Source: Pelargonium tetragonum (lineage: Eukaryota > Streptophyta > Magnoliopsida > Geraniales > Geraniaceae). Taken from it: DNA of 64,000 bases. The translations under genes were made by a program, and so were the position numbers. Location of the stretch: positions 1 through 64,000 of the forward strand of contig JAYMTL010000011.1 of NCBI GenBank assembly GCA_036897445.1, given 5' to 3'. Below, in pieces: positions 34,478-45,233 of this stretch (positions are counted from its first letter, which is position 1; the number at the start of each line of letters is the position of its first letter). Below the pieces are notes generated by a model. The model worked only from the letters and a program-made list of their open reading frames with translations. It was not told the origin of the DNA and did not search any database.

Positions 34478-36502
34478 CTTTATTTTAGACGCTTCTTTCT
34501 ATTAACCAGGGTATCAACAAACTAAAAAGCTAGAATTTCCTAATACCTTGTATTTGTCTTGTCACCGGTAACTCCTATTCTCGGAATCCCTTTAAGTGAC
34601 AAGGGGTCTCAATATCACAAGCAACCCAAAAGGATTTCACTACCTGTTAATTCGCTGCATTAGAGAAAGGTACTCCGCGTATCTTTTGGGCAAAGCAGAC
34701 CCTACATTTTGTTTTGTACACACAACTAAACTTCGTGAACGTGAAAAGGACCTCGGTACAAGATTTTTTAGATTGATTAAGGAACCGGCTAAAGTAGAGT
34801 TGCAATAACTAAAAAAAGTAGGCCATTTTATTTTGGGCCTCGCAGTAACAGGTGTAACTTACACTGCTTTTTGGGTTACTTTTCTACTCACAAAAGTGTT
34901 CGGTAAATAAATTAGGGAACCCTTTGTACGAGCCTTCCAAGAATCTTTCTATCAAGCATATCGGACTTCGGACTGAACTAAGAGAAACCTTTATCAGAGT
35001 ACTTTTGTTTTGTTGATTACCTTTCCAGATTTTGAAAGGAATCCTAGTTTTTGGTTAACCCCGAGTGATTCGAACTGCTGGTATTTGAGAAATTGACTTT
35101 TTGCACGACCCCTTTTTGAGAAGATCAAGGCTAACCTTAGATTTTTGCCGAACCGTTCTACGAAGAATTGCTGGAGGAGGGCGCTCCTATACTTATGATT
35201 ATGAAAGAACTCAAACTCCCTTCAATTCTTTCAAGTAATTGAGTATAGAGAATGAAGCAAGATTGGAAATTTTAGTAGAGAGCAAAAACTTTCACTTTTA
35301 GGGATTACTTATTGATTGAATTGAGTGTTCTGGGAACTACAATGCTATAAATCCTTTACACATAAGGGTACAGTTCCGTGCCTTATTCCATAATCAGAGT
35401 TCTATGAAAACCTAGACCAAACTCCAGTTATAGTTTGTGCGGTATAAAGCTCCTAAGCTTCATCTGACTCTACTAGATTTTTAGGATTCCAATCGGAATA
35501 ACTTTACTTGTTTTCAACCCAATAACAAAAGTGAAGTTATGTACTGTGTCTAGCCCTCGATCTGACTACTGGCTAAAGCAGAAAGCCCACTTTTTATTAT
35601 TGGGGTTCCTATAGGTATAATTTTAGTACTCCTGTTATAAATGAGTTTCCTTTTATTTAGTCTAACCAGATTTTAGATAGAGGCACCAGGAATCTCTCTT
35701 TTCGTAAGCAATTTCATTTTGTGCTAAATAGTTCGAATGAGAAACTCACTGAGTATCTAAACTTAGGATAAAAGGCACTCGAGGTAGTGGTTTTGGGATA
35801 GTCTTATCGAATCTATATTCCTTCTTATCCTTTTGTGAATGTCAAACCGAGTGTCTTCCAGAAATTGTAGTTGAGTTAGTAGTTTCGGGTTAAGGGAGTT
35901 TCAGAACTAGATAAAAAGAAAAGGGCCTTAGATTGGGTGATTTGACCGATAGATATAGGTTTTCCCAGTCTTAGCTAGTTAGGTAGATCTTTGTATTAGT
36001 AGTATTGGAGTTCTTACTTTAGTCCTAGTAAGTCTAGATTATAGAGCTCTTGGGGTAAGCAGAAATTCTATAAGTGCTGTGGAATTCTTACTTTATTTGA
36101 AATTTGAATATTCCAAGGAGTGATCATTCTAAAGTGAATTTTGAGGGAGGTTAAGTTGGTTAATAAAAAGAAGGGAGAGGCGCTAGCAGGATAGCTGCAG
36201 GTAGAGCCCCCAAAGAGAGGCTCTTAAGACAGGGAAGGCCCATATATAGTAAAAAGAAGAAGGCAGATTTTTATGTTTCTAGGTTTGGAGTCTAAATCAA
36301 TATCAAAGTAGACCTCTATTTTAGATTTAGAAAGTTTTTTCTTCTCAGTTTTTATAGAACAAGGATCTAGAAAATTTGAAAGGGAAGTATTGGCAGGTTT
36401 TTAAGTAAGCAAGTCAGAATTGGGGTAAAGGCTTGACTCTGAGAATAAGGAGTTTCCAAGTCAGGGAGGCAAGAATTTTATAGTAAAAAAAGGGCTCTAA
36501 TT

Positions 36503-36560
36503 GGGTCAAATAGGGCTTGCCGAAGTATCTAAACTAACGATAAAAGGTATCGGGGGATTG
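36503..36560 (+). repeat. dispersed repeat C, diverged copy
   Basis: TTGGGTCAAATAGGGCTTGC, CGAAGTATCTAAAC. This keeps the order GGTCAAA, GGG, GAAGTA-CTAAA of the better copies at 26596 and 36936, with several changes. Confidence 0.45.
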
Positions 36561-36935
36561 CAGGAAATCCTTTTTATTGGTGTAAAAGTTTCTTGGTCTC
36601 TACTTTTCCTTTTTATAATTCTAAAGCAGATTAAGCTAAACTTGGTGAAACTGGGAAGCTTTGTAGACAGCGGGATTCTAAAAAGAAAAAGGGAGTCTAT
36701 CCTCAACCAATCTCTAAACTTTGAAGGAAGTCAGTCATTCAATTCTAAATAATTATAGTAAAAGGGGTTTTCAATTAGGTTAACCGGTAAATGGGTACTT
36801 AAACTAAGGATATTTGACATTCTAAAACGTATGGATAGTTACTTTAGTATGATTCTATTCTACCCGTCAACTTTATTTGAAGTAGCTTTGTGCAGAGTGA
36901 GAGGAATTCCAAAGAAATTAGAAGTGGACGGTCTA

Positions 36936-37020
36936 CAGGTCAAAAGGGGAGCACCCCTACGAAGTAGCTAAATGTCAGAGAAAGAGCATTCTTCTAGACA
37001 TTGTAGATATAAAACCTAGT
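36936..37020 (+). repeat. dispersed repeat C, copy 2
   Basis: ACAGGTCAAAAGGGGAGCAC, CCCTACGAAGTAGCTAAA, then AGAGCATTCTTCTAGACATTG. The second half resembles the AGCACTCTAGATAAGAACAT block at 48.56 kb, which links the repeat C copies with the 48 kb duplication. Confidence 0.6.
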
Positions 37021-39700
37021 TTGTCTATAAAAAACCTTGTAATTCTTAAGAGCGTGCGTATACTTTTAGCAGGAGATTCTATTACTTCGGTTAATTCATA
37101 AAAAACCCCTACTTTTCATTATCAAGCAAGAAATAGGATTAGTAGACCTGTTCATATATATATGATTGATATCCACACCTCGTACATCAAGGAGCTTTCT
37201 GGACTTTTCTATTTCCAACTTAACTAGGACTATAACCCCGGTCACTATAAGAAAGCTTTAACACCTCTTATTTCGTTACCAACACTATTAGAATTTGATA
37301 ACGCACTCCGCTAATTCAATGGAGAGCTACTCCTTTTTCCTTTCACCAAGGTTCTGCGGAATTCCCAGCATAAAAAGTGCTTTAATTTAAAGAGATTCTC
37401 TAATCCAACTTATGGGAATAGCAGCAAGAATTTCTTTTTCTATTCAAAATCTTGTTAAATAATTAGAATTCTTTGAACTTGAGATACTCTTTTTAAAACT
37501 GGAACCCTACTGATTAGTGCTAACTCAAGGTTATAGTCTCTTGTAAGGGTAAGGTGTAAGGGATATCTAAAAATGAAGTAAATAAAAAACTTCGTGATCT
37601 GAATTCTAAAAGTTATCCCAGAAATTCCGGTCAATTTGACTAGGTCAGTCTTTCTGATAAAGTAAACTCTTTATTTACATCTCTCGGCATTCTATCAAAG
37701 AGTTATTAGAGGCATCTCCCCACCTTGGTTACTACAGGGCTTCAGTATCACCGAGGAGACTTTACTAAGATAAAATTACAAGATCAATAAAAAAGGGCAG
37801 GGTTTATTAAAAGAATTTTCCGTTATTTACGAGTTCAAGTGGGGTGCTAATGCATAAATATATGGATTTGCACGGGTTTACGAAGAAGAATTTCATGTAG
37901 CTCCCTTAGATAAGATGAGTTTTGACTTTGGTTTTGGTTCTATTTACGACTAGACTTTTTCCTATTTTTATTATAAAATAAAGAAGGGCCCTTTTTGATA
38001 TGTTTAAACAAGAGTTAGCAGGGACACCCCAGGTAAGGGGAGTCTAAGGAAGGCTCCGAGTTTTTAGTTGATTAGAGCACTGCTTTATACAGGAATAACC
38101 TGAGTTTTCAATTTTAGAGTTTCTAGTCAAGAAACAAAAAGACTCCTGTAGTATTCGAAAGTTCTTTTGAAGTCTTTCTTTCAACAAGGGGCCCGTAATG
38201 TCTGTATATACACCTCTGCAAGTTCCGTTTTGAAGTACTCTGTATTTGATATTTCATTTCATATCTTAATATACCTCAAGAATCCGGGGAATCCAACACT
38301 ACTTTAAGAGCTTTCCCTTAATGGGTACAGGCCTAATAAAATAGAAAAGGGGCCCTGGTTAAATTAAATTCTTGCTTTTATCGTGAGCTTGGATATATAT
38401 TATTTCAAGATTTTAAATAAGGTTTTTTGGCCAAATGAAACAGAGGAACCCAGTAAAAAGAAAGAAGACACCAACAAAGTTTTAGGTAACCTCTCTACCA
38501 AATAGACCCCTCTTAAATAGCCCTAATTTCCTAATAGAATTTTGATTCTAATTTTTTTTTTAGAACCCCCTTTTGCCTAAGTAGAAAACTGGGGGATCTC
38601 TTCTAATATAAGGATTCTATAAGTATGAAAAGTGCATGAACGGCTCCCATAAAAGCTTTGTTTTACTTTTTTGAGGTTTAACCATATTCCTCAGATTGAA
38701 ACGTGACCTAGTATAAAAGGTACTCTTGTATACTTCCCGATAATAAGCATTTTTGCTTAATCCATCTAAACTAGATTTGAAGATTCCATCAACTATTTCA
38801 GTATTCTGGTGAATGACTAAAGAAAGCCTTCTTTATTACATGCACTGATACAAATCCTTGCTAAGAAAGAAATTCCGTGATTTTCTGAAGTTAGTTTTCG
38901 TTTTCTAGTAGGGCTTACTTGTTAGTTATGCATTCCTTTTCTCGGCCAGGTATAACTTTTCAGGAAAACCTAGGATAGAATATTGAAATTTTAGGAGCAA
39001 CCCTCCTAAGAGGAAGTACTTTTGTAGTATTATACAATTTAAGTAAGACTGAACTGCGGCAAAAACTGGAACAGGTCTCCTCTAAGAGTAATTTGACTTC
39101 AATTTACCGAGCCACGCGCCTTTCTAACTAACCCCAGTTTCTACTTTTGGTCCCCACTCTAATTTGAAAAAAGGGTACTCTTATTAAGAACCTTGCCACA
39201 AAAATACACTTATTCTAAGCTATACCTTTACTAGACTAGAATTTCAATAACTTTTTTAATACTTTAGGTTCTATTCTAAACGCCTGGAATTCATATAAAT
39301 CCCTTGTTATAAAAAATCTTCCTATACTAAAACTAAGTTTCTTTTACTAAATTCGCCTGCAGGAAAGGTTTAGCTTTAGAAGGGGCTTTTCAATTCTCCT
39401 TATTAAATATTCGAAGATTCTAAGCCTTGCTTTTTCTCTTTTATTAGGTAAAAATGCTCTAAATTCTTTTTACTATTGCAAGCCTGCGGGAGTCCCACTA
39501 AATACCGCAGTTCCTCTCATTTCAAAAACAAAAATCCTGTAAATTTAATATGATAAAATAAAATCCTCAAAGAGTAGAAATTGAAATGGATTACCAATAA
39601 AGCTACAATTCATAAAAGAGGGCTTAACCTCAAGTGGGTTTACTAAGAATTTACCTGCGAGTATGAGTGAAATATCCCCTAGAAGCACGGGTAGCTTATA
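37021..39700. other. AT-rich non-coding spacer
   Basis: No gene is recognisable and no open frame exceeds 60 codons with ATG. A stretch at about 38047-38130 has a weak tRNA-like D-arm (TAGTTGATTAGAGCA) but no proper anticodon stem. Nothing else stands out. Confidence 0.5.
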
Positions 39701-40008
39701 TATAAAAATCTTAATTTAGTAGAAGTCAACCAATTAAGATACAGGATTGAGCAAACAAAGGAGCTTGAGATGAATCCTTTAAGTAGAAAGGCTTTTGTTA
39801 TTCAATTCTCTAGTTCAAAAGTCTAAAATTTGGTATACCCTTGATAAAGGAAGGGGTTTCTAGTAACTAAACTGAAGAGACTCCTATAGAGTGTATAGGA
39901 GTTCGGGTCAGTATAGTTAGGGAGGGCTCTAGCCTAAAAGGTTTCCTCTCTTAAGCCCTTCTCTAAAGTAAGCAAAGTCAGTCATTCAAGATAGGGTTGA
40001 CTCTAAAA

Positions 40009-40075
40009 TAGGGAACTAATTTGGGATAGGGAACCCTGAAGAAGTATCTCAAATAAAAACGACACTCTAGATAGA
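40009..40075 (+). repeat. dispersed repeat C, diverged copy
   Basis: GGGATAGGGAACCCTGAAGA, AGTATCTCAAA, then GACACTCTAGATAGAAATTT. The last part matches the ACTCTAGATAAG block repeated at 48569 and 48781. Confidence 0.45.
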
Positions 40076-40458
40076 AATTTTTTGTTTTCCTTCTTTTCTT
40101 TAGCTTTTTCACCGGATAGGACTTTTCTAGATAGGTAGGCAATTTATAAGAAACAAGGAGCTAAACCAGAAAGATTCTTAAAAGATTCTTATTAGGGGAG
40201 TCTATATGTACTGAGACTTTGAAGAGAGTAGGGGTAGTCCTCTAACCTGGGAGAGAGAGTTGCATTGATAGCCGGTGTTGTTCATGTCTTTCCTTTCTTA
40301 TCTTTCTTACTTCTTTTTCTTTTGTAGCTTTCTTAGGAGCTAGAATCCTCTTTTTTACAAGTACTCTAAAAGTCTCTGGTAGGCAGTTAGGCAGTTTATC
40401 GAGTCAAATTAGTCTTGAGATGAGAAGTTAGATCATGAGTCAACTGGGAGCGGTGCAC

Positions 40459-40475
40459 CTGGGTTCAAATCCCAC
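40459..40475 (+). pseudogene. isolated tRNA T-arm
   Basis: CTGGGTTCAAATCCCAC gives a four-pair T-stem with a standard seven-base loop. No matching acceptor or anticodon arm is found upstream. It may be the 3' end of a decayed tRNA gene. Confidence 0.3.
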
Positions 40476-40884
40476 GAGTTAGGTTTCTTAACTAGAGCAT
40501 TATAAAATAAAGAGTAGTGAAAAGAGAACTCTTTCGGGAGGGTTTCGTTTTCTTTTATAAAGCCAATTCTGACAGATAAGTAGATAGATTGAAATTCTGG
40601 ATTAGAAACCCTTTATTGGGTGGCCTCTGGTTCAAAGTCAGTGTACGAAACTCTTAAAGCGAGAAGGATGATTTTGGGAGCAAATCTTATAAGGTTACAG
40701 CAAGTCATAGTTTGAGTTTTTATTATGGAAGATTGAAACTAACTTGCTAGAGTGAACATAAAATGGGGTTTTACAAGGGTTCTAAGGGTTTCCTTTCTTA
40801 TAATAAAGATTCCGGGATTTTTCCTCAAGAGGGTCCAAGCCTTTTACTAATTTACTAAGGGGGCTTCCCGGTAACTAAACTAGC

Positions 40885-40907
40885 AGGAAACGAAGTTAAG
40901 GTAGAGA
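40885..40907 (+). repeat. identical 23-bp dispersed repeat, copy 2
   Basis: Identical to 27386-27408 over all 23 bases and in the same orientation. A direct pair 13.5 kb apart of this length could support rare recombination in a plant mitochondrial genome. Confidence 0.8.
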
Positions 40908-41285
40908 CTTTGGCAGCATTCTCTTTCTTTCGTATTCGTGTTTTATTAGCTTTGACAGAATAAAATACAAAGCAAGAAGTTTCTCCTTAAAATAAAAAGA
41001 GAACTAAGTCCAAACAAATCCGATTCATTTCAATAAGGAGAATACCAAAACACAAGACTCTTTCAGTTAAGTACCATAAGATGCCGAATTAGCCTATCCA
41101 GCTTATACCTGAAACTTTTGTTTTCTATTTCGTACATTCTATCATACTCTTTTCTACTGTTTAGGTACCTATTAACCCCAGTTCCCCTTTCGACCTAACC
41201 CAATTACCACACATTTCTAAATTTTATCCATTTCTCGGAGCTTGACCCTTTCTTTAGTACTTTTTAAGCTATTCTCCTGACTACT

Positions 41286-41320
41286 GAACTCTATTAACCC
41301 GAAATCTAGAAAATCTATAT
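41286..41320 (+). repeat. AACCCGAAA block, copy 2
   Basis: GAACTCTATTAACCCGAAA then TCTAGAAAATCTATAT aligns with 19116-19149. Repeat A begins about 30 bases after it. Confidence 0.65.
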
Positions 41321-41352
41321 CCCTGTAAAAACCTTCAAATCGAAGAATATCC

Positions 41353-41450
41353 TCAGTTTAGGCGCTTAGTGTTTACCTATTTTGTGTTTGGACCTATTTA
41401 CCATCAAGATTTACGATATACTTCTAGAATTGCTTGCTATAGTAGAGATG
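41353..41450 (+). repeat. dispersed repeat A, copy d
   Basis: GGCGCTTAGTGTTTACCTAT, CTATTTACCATCAAGATTTA, CGATATACTTCTAGAATTGC, then TTGCTATAGTAGAGATGCAC. It matches copy c (19705) in the middle and the inverted copy (15665) towards the right end. The match with the inverted copy continues past the end of this feature. Confidence 0.7.
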
Positions 41451-41470
41451 CACTCCTTCCTTTTTCCATT

Positions 41471-41604
41471 GAAGATATCCCATTCACAACAAGGCAGTTT
41501 AAGTGGAACTAGCAAAGCTATACTTTACTTTAGAGTCAATCAATATGCCCGGCTCTGTTACCCGGATTACTTAAAAAGAGACTAACAGTTAGGCTAAAGC
41601 CCTC
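41471..41604 (+). repeat. GAAGATATCCC unit, copy 1
   Basis: GAAGATATCCCATTCACAAC and CAGTTTAAG at the left, GTTAGGCTAAAGCCCTCC at the right. The second copy at 42332-42410 has GAAGATATCCCTTTCACAAT, TAGTTTAAG and GTTAGGCTAAGCTCTCC but is about 55 bases shorter between the ends. Confidence 0.65.
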
Positions 41605-42331
41605 CTTATCCTTATACTGACTAGAACTCGTTGTACCTTGCTTAGAGAGCTCCCCATACACCTACACCTTTCCTTTACGCTCCTAGAAACACTCTTCTTA
41701 ATGAAACTAAAAAAAGGAATGATAGGGAACTTTACTGATTACACTTATCCAGAAACAAACTTAAATGACTTTCTTATAGTATCTGGAATCTTGTCAGCCT
41801 AGAAACAAGTAAAACCTTGACTTGAGATGCCTTTGAAAGCCCTCTTTTTAAGGAGAAACTCTTAGATCTTACACTTTCTATTCTGCCCTAAGCTATTTAG
41901 AATCTCAAACCGATTCTCTTGAATTATATCCTTTGAATTGCTCGCTTACTTTTGTACTTTAAGACTGAGGATGATATTTCCTTTATATATCCATACCTTT
42001 TACTGCATACCCAACAAGAAACTCTTCACTCTATCTGAACTAGACCCACTTTTGAAACTAGAACTTTTTATGACAAAACCCCAGAAACCCTGCTCTTTAT
42101 GAGATGAAACCCGATTCCTTCTAAACGCTAAAGCTGAACCTACTTCAACGAAGCACCCAATTAAGGAAATCTCTGTCACTAGTAGCTACTAGTCAAATCA
42201 CCCATTCTAACTAAGGCTAAGGCCCTTTTTACTGTATTTTTAGAGTTTCCCATTCTAAATCTTATAATATTATGGATTCACTCCTAGTTAGCTAGATCTA
42301 GAAAGAGTAAGAGACAAAAACCAGCACTCAA

Positions 42332-42410
42332 GAAGATATCCCTTTCACAATAAGTAGTTTAAGCTATCAAACAAGAACAAAAGAAAGAGACCCGTTAGGC
42401 TAAGCTCTCC
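42332..42410 (+). repeat. GAAGATATCCC unit, copy 2
   Basis: Same end blocks and same order as the unit at 41471, 860 bases upstream. The middle is shortened. The pair implies a local duplication inside the C-rich island. Confidence 0.65.
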
Positions 42411-45158
42411 CATACGTACTAACTAAAAGACTCTATGCTTACTATACAAACTAGCAACAAGGCTTTCCCGTGCTTGCCTTACCCATTCTCTGAACAGTCT
42501 AGGCTGGGTACATCTACTACAACACATATAAAATCTCTATATACACTACACCCTTGTAAATCGTAAAAACTTCTTACACTCACTAGATCTAGCAAAGACA
42601 ATAGGAAAACTTCAAAGCGCTCCTACTTTCTTTCCTGTCAAAGTTCATAAAAACGGAAGACAGATTCAGTCAAACAACTCCAGGTTTCTATCGTCAATTA
42701 TCTTAAGTTAAAGTAAAAAATCAAACCTAACTACTAAAAAGACTTTAGAACTCTTATTCAATTCAAAAGGAAGCTAAAAACTGACAGATATACCAGTAAA
42801 TTAGAATAAGAATAAAGTTTATAGAATGTCAATTCTCACCGAGATACCTAGTCCCCTACGCAAGGACCTATTTCACAGCTTTTACTATAGAATGACCTTA
42901 TTAGCCTCGTATAATGGAGATTCGCTCCTTATTGAGGTTATAACAAATTCCTTTCAAAGTCAAGTCTAGGCTAGATACATATACAATTTCTCGTGCTAGT
43001 CCTATTCTTTTCTTCCTAATCAAATGCAGATAAGATACAGAATATCAACAAAGGAGGGAGTTTTTCTCTTAAAAGGGGGCCTTGTCTATTCAATCTAACT
43101 CAGTTAAGTACTGCGGTGGCCTTGTGCTTCCTTTTCCCGGATCTTTATTTACTCTTTTTTTATGAGTAAGTAACTGTATTAGCGCAGTCCTTTTTGTTTA
43201 TTACCCAATGCGTAGAGGGCGGCTTATTCAAGGGAGTACGAGAAAATTCTCGGGAATTTAGTTACCTTTCTTATTTTCTTTCTATTTATATAGAAGGTAA
43301 AGCCAATACAAAAAATGCATAGAGTGCAAGACTGCCAAAGTAACAAAATTCAAGGGATTCCTTTCAATTTTGATAAATCTTGGACAGGAACAAGATACGA
43401 ATTTATGATGGGATTCCTAAAATGAAAAAGAGAGAGCCCTTATCAGTGCAGTAGCTCCTAAGAAAAATGTATAAAATACAAGACTGACAGTGCCTTATTG
43501 CCAAACCGCGAGTCTTTTGTTTAGGGATCGAAGTCTCTCTTTTGTAAGAAATTTGTGTATTGCTTAAGGAATTTTGTAGGGTTGCTCTGGCATCTATAAA
43601 AGAGGGCTCTAAAAAAAGTGTGATATATTTTCTAAGATAGAAAGGGAATTTTTTTTACCAGGTTACAAGTTTCAAAAGAACTCCGTGCTTGTAGGAACAA
43701 ATAAGTTAAGGATTGAGATTTCGAGTAGTTTCACTAAAGTAACTTTGAGTAGAGGTACGCGGAGTATATGAAAAAATGGGTAAAAGTCTCACACAAAGTA
43801 CTAAAAAAAGTATATTAGGGGTCCTAGTTTCAGATAATCCAGTTAGGAAAAAACGGAATTTCTGGAGGATCCTCTTTTTTATAGTATAGCTAGGAAATTG
43901 ACAAAAGTGGATGCATAAACCTACTATTACAGCGCTTTTGAGTATAGCCTAACCAACCCGAAAGAAAGGTTCTAAGATTCTAATATTTTAACGTACAAAC
44001 CTTTTTATACTAATTTAGATTTTGAGTTCTTGTCATAGGAAGCTATGTATACAAGAATCTCGTTTTGGGTAGAACGAACTGCGTAAACTATAACCAGGAT
44101 CTCGGTCTTTTTGTTAGCTTCTTGCTTATAAGCGAGGCTTGTGCGCAATGCTAATAAACTAGGTAAGAAACCTTTTGAGCTTCATAGTCTTCCTTACAAA
44201 TCCTGGAAATGCTAAACGATTTGTGATTATACACTTTTATATAAATATCAAAACGAAGGATAGAATTTTCTAAAGTAAGTTGTTAAGTTAAGGCGAGCAA
44301 ACATAAGCAAGTCAATTTTCTAGAATAATATGGCAGAACTCGTGCGCCTCAATTTCAAATTATTGAAGTGTTTCTTAGAATAGAACCAAATCTCCTCGGC
44401 TAGCCCGGTCCGAAAAAGGACAAGAGCTACTTTTTATGAGCAAAAAATCTTCATTTTATAAGGGATTAAAATAGAATAACTGGGGAAGACTCGTGAGAAT
44501 AGAGTAAGCGTAAATACTGTGCAAACTTTTCTAGGAGCTCTAGAAATTAGAACCTTGGGCTTTTCGGAAACTCTCGATTTACAAAAAAATTGATGAAAAA
44601 TTTTGAGTTTAATAGAATTAATGAATGCAAGTGAATAACTAAAAGAAAAAGAGGCTTATTTAAGTGATTTTACCCCTTTGTGCGCTAAAATACGCTTTTT
44701 ACTTGTGTGATTTTTCTAAATTTTCCTGCTTGGGTTTTTAAGAGGTTCCTTATTAATTAGAATATTTTGACAAGATACCCATAAAGTGAAAGTATGACGA
44801 GGTTTAGTTTTCTTACCCTACTCTTTTTTCAGGTAAACCCGTATTATTACCTTATTATGAAGACCTTTAGTCGACCTTTTATACTAATCACAAGGCTTTA
44901 AATTAGAGCTGTGGGTTTGAAAAGGTATAGAATATTGAAACAGATATTAAGTCGAAGTCTAACTGCTAATGTATAAATTCATCAAACTCACGTAAGCGGT
45001 TCATGACTCATTTCATACCTTACAGCTTTCTTTCACTTAAACGCAAAAACATTAACTAAAAGCCTCCTATAGGATTTAGAATTTCCTTTGATTCTTGCTT
45101 AATTCACAAAGACTAGGCAAAAAAAAAGTCTAAGTCCAAGGTATTTTCAAGCTGTTAT

Positions 45159-45233
45159 GTTTAGAGTGCTTTCAAGTGGTAACGCACGGGTTCATGTAAT
45201 CCGCATGCAAGGGTTCGAATCTCTTTCTTGAGG
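45159..45233 (+). pseudogene. trnQ-like relic with altered anticodon loop
   Basis: Seventy-five bases follow the plant organellar trnQ(TTG) pattern as I recall it. AAGTGGTAACGCA stands for AAGTGGTAAGGCA, and CCGCATGCAAGGGTTCGAAT stands for CCGGCATGCAAAGGTTCGAAT. The T-stem AAGGG/CTCTT pairs fully. The anticodon stem CGGGT/ATCCG pairs fully with one wobble. The acceptor keeps five of seven pairs. The anticodon loop (45192-45198) is TCATGTA: position 33 is C instead of the near-invariant T, and the triplet would be ATG instead of TTG. It is therefore most likely a dead duplicate. Confidence 0.55.

Larger units (their letters stand above)
26951..35200. other. long AT-rich spacer holding the tRNA-Cys
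   Basis: This is the longest balanced segment, 8.2 kb. Besides trnC (32617) and a tRNA-like fold (34079), I see no gene. ATG frames of 60-80 codons are scattered on both strands without motifs. An 87-codon frame lacking ATG at 28353-28616 was inspected and not recognised. The segment includes a copy of the ACATTACC motif (30479), a 23-bp tandem duplication (28058) and the left member of an identical 23-bp dispersed pair (27386). Confidence 0.55.
35201..37020. other. G-rich skewed island
   Basis: The + strand is G-rich; sampled lines 35881 and 36421 each have 19 G against 5-7 C. Two repeat C copies (36503 and 36936) lie inside. Near 36021-36060 a TAGTAAGTCTAGAT block resembles one at 26668-26703. 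Opposing 83-codon and 66-codon frames at 36.5-36.75 kb overlap on both strands and show no motif. Confidence 0.55.
39701..41000. other. G-rich skewed island
   Basis: G-rich on the + strand overall, weakly so in some sampled lines. It contains a diverged repeat C copy (40009), a T-arm box (40459) and the right member of the identical 23-bp pair (40885). At about 41.0 kb polarity flips to C-rich, as it does near 16.4 kb. Confidence 0.5.
41001..42960. other. C-rich skewed island
   Basis: The + strand is C-rich (line 42001: 18 C, 5 G). It carries the AACCCGAAA block (41286), repeat A (41353), the GAAGATATCCC/GTTAGGCTAA pair (41471 and 42332) and a broken match to block B at about 42.0 kb. The 67-codon frame at 41382-41585 runs through repeat A and is not conserved in the other copies, so it is not a gene. 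Confidence 0.55.

Noticed and set aside
38047-38130. tRNA-like stretch with TTAGTTGATTAGAGCA D-arm word.
   Set aside because: The anticodon stem does not form and the T-loop has eight bases. Too weak to annotate.
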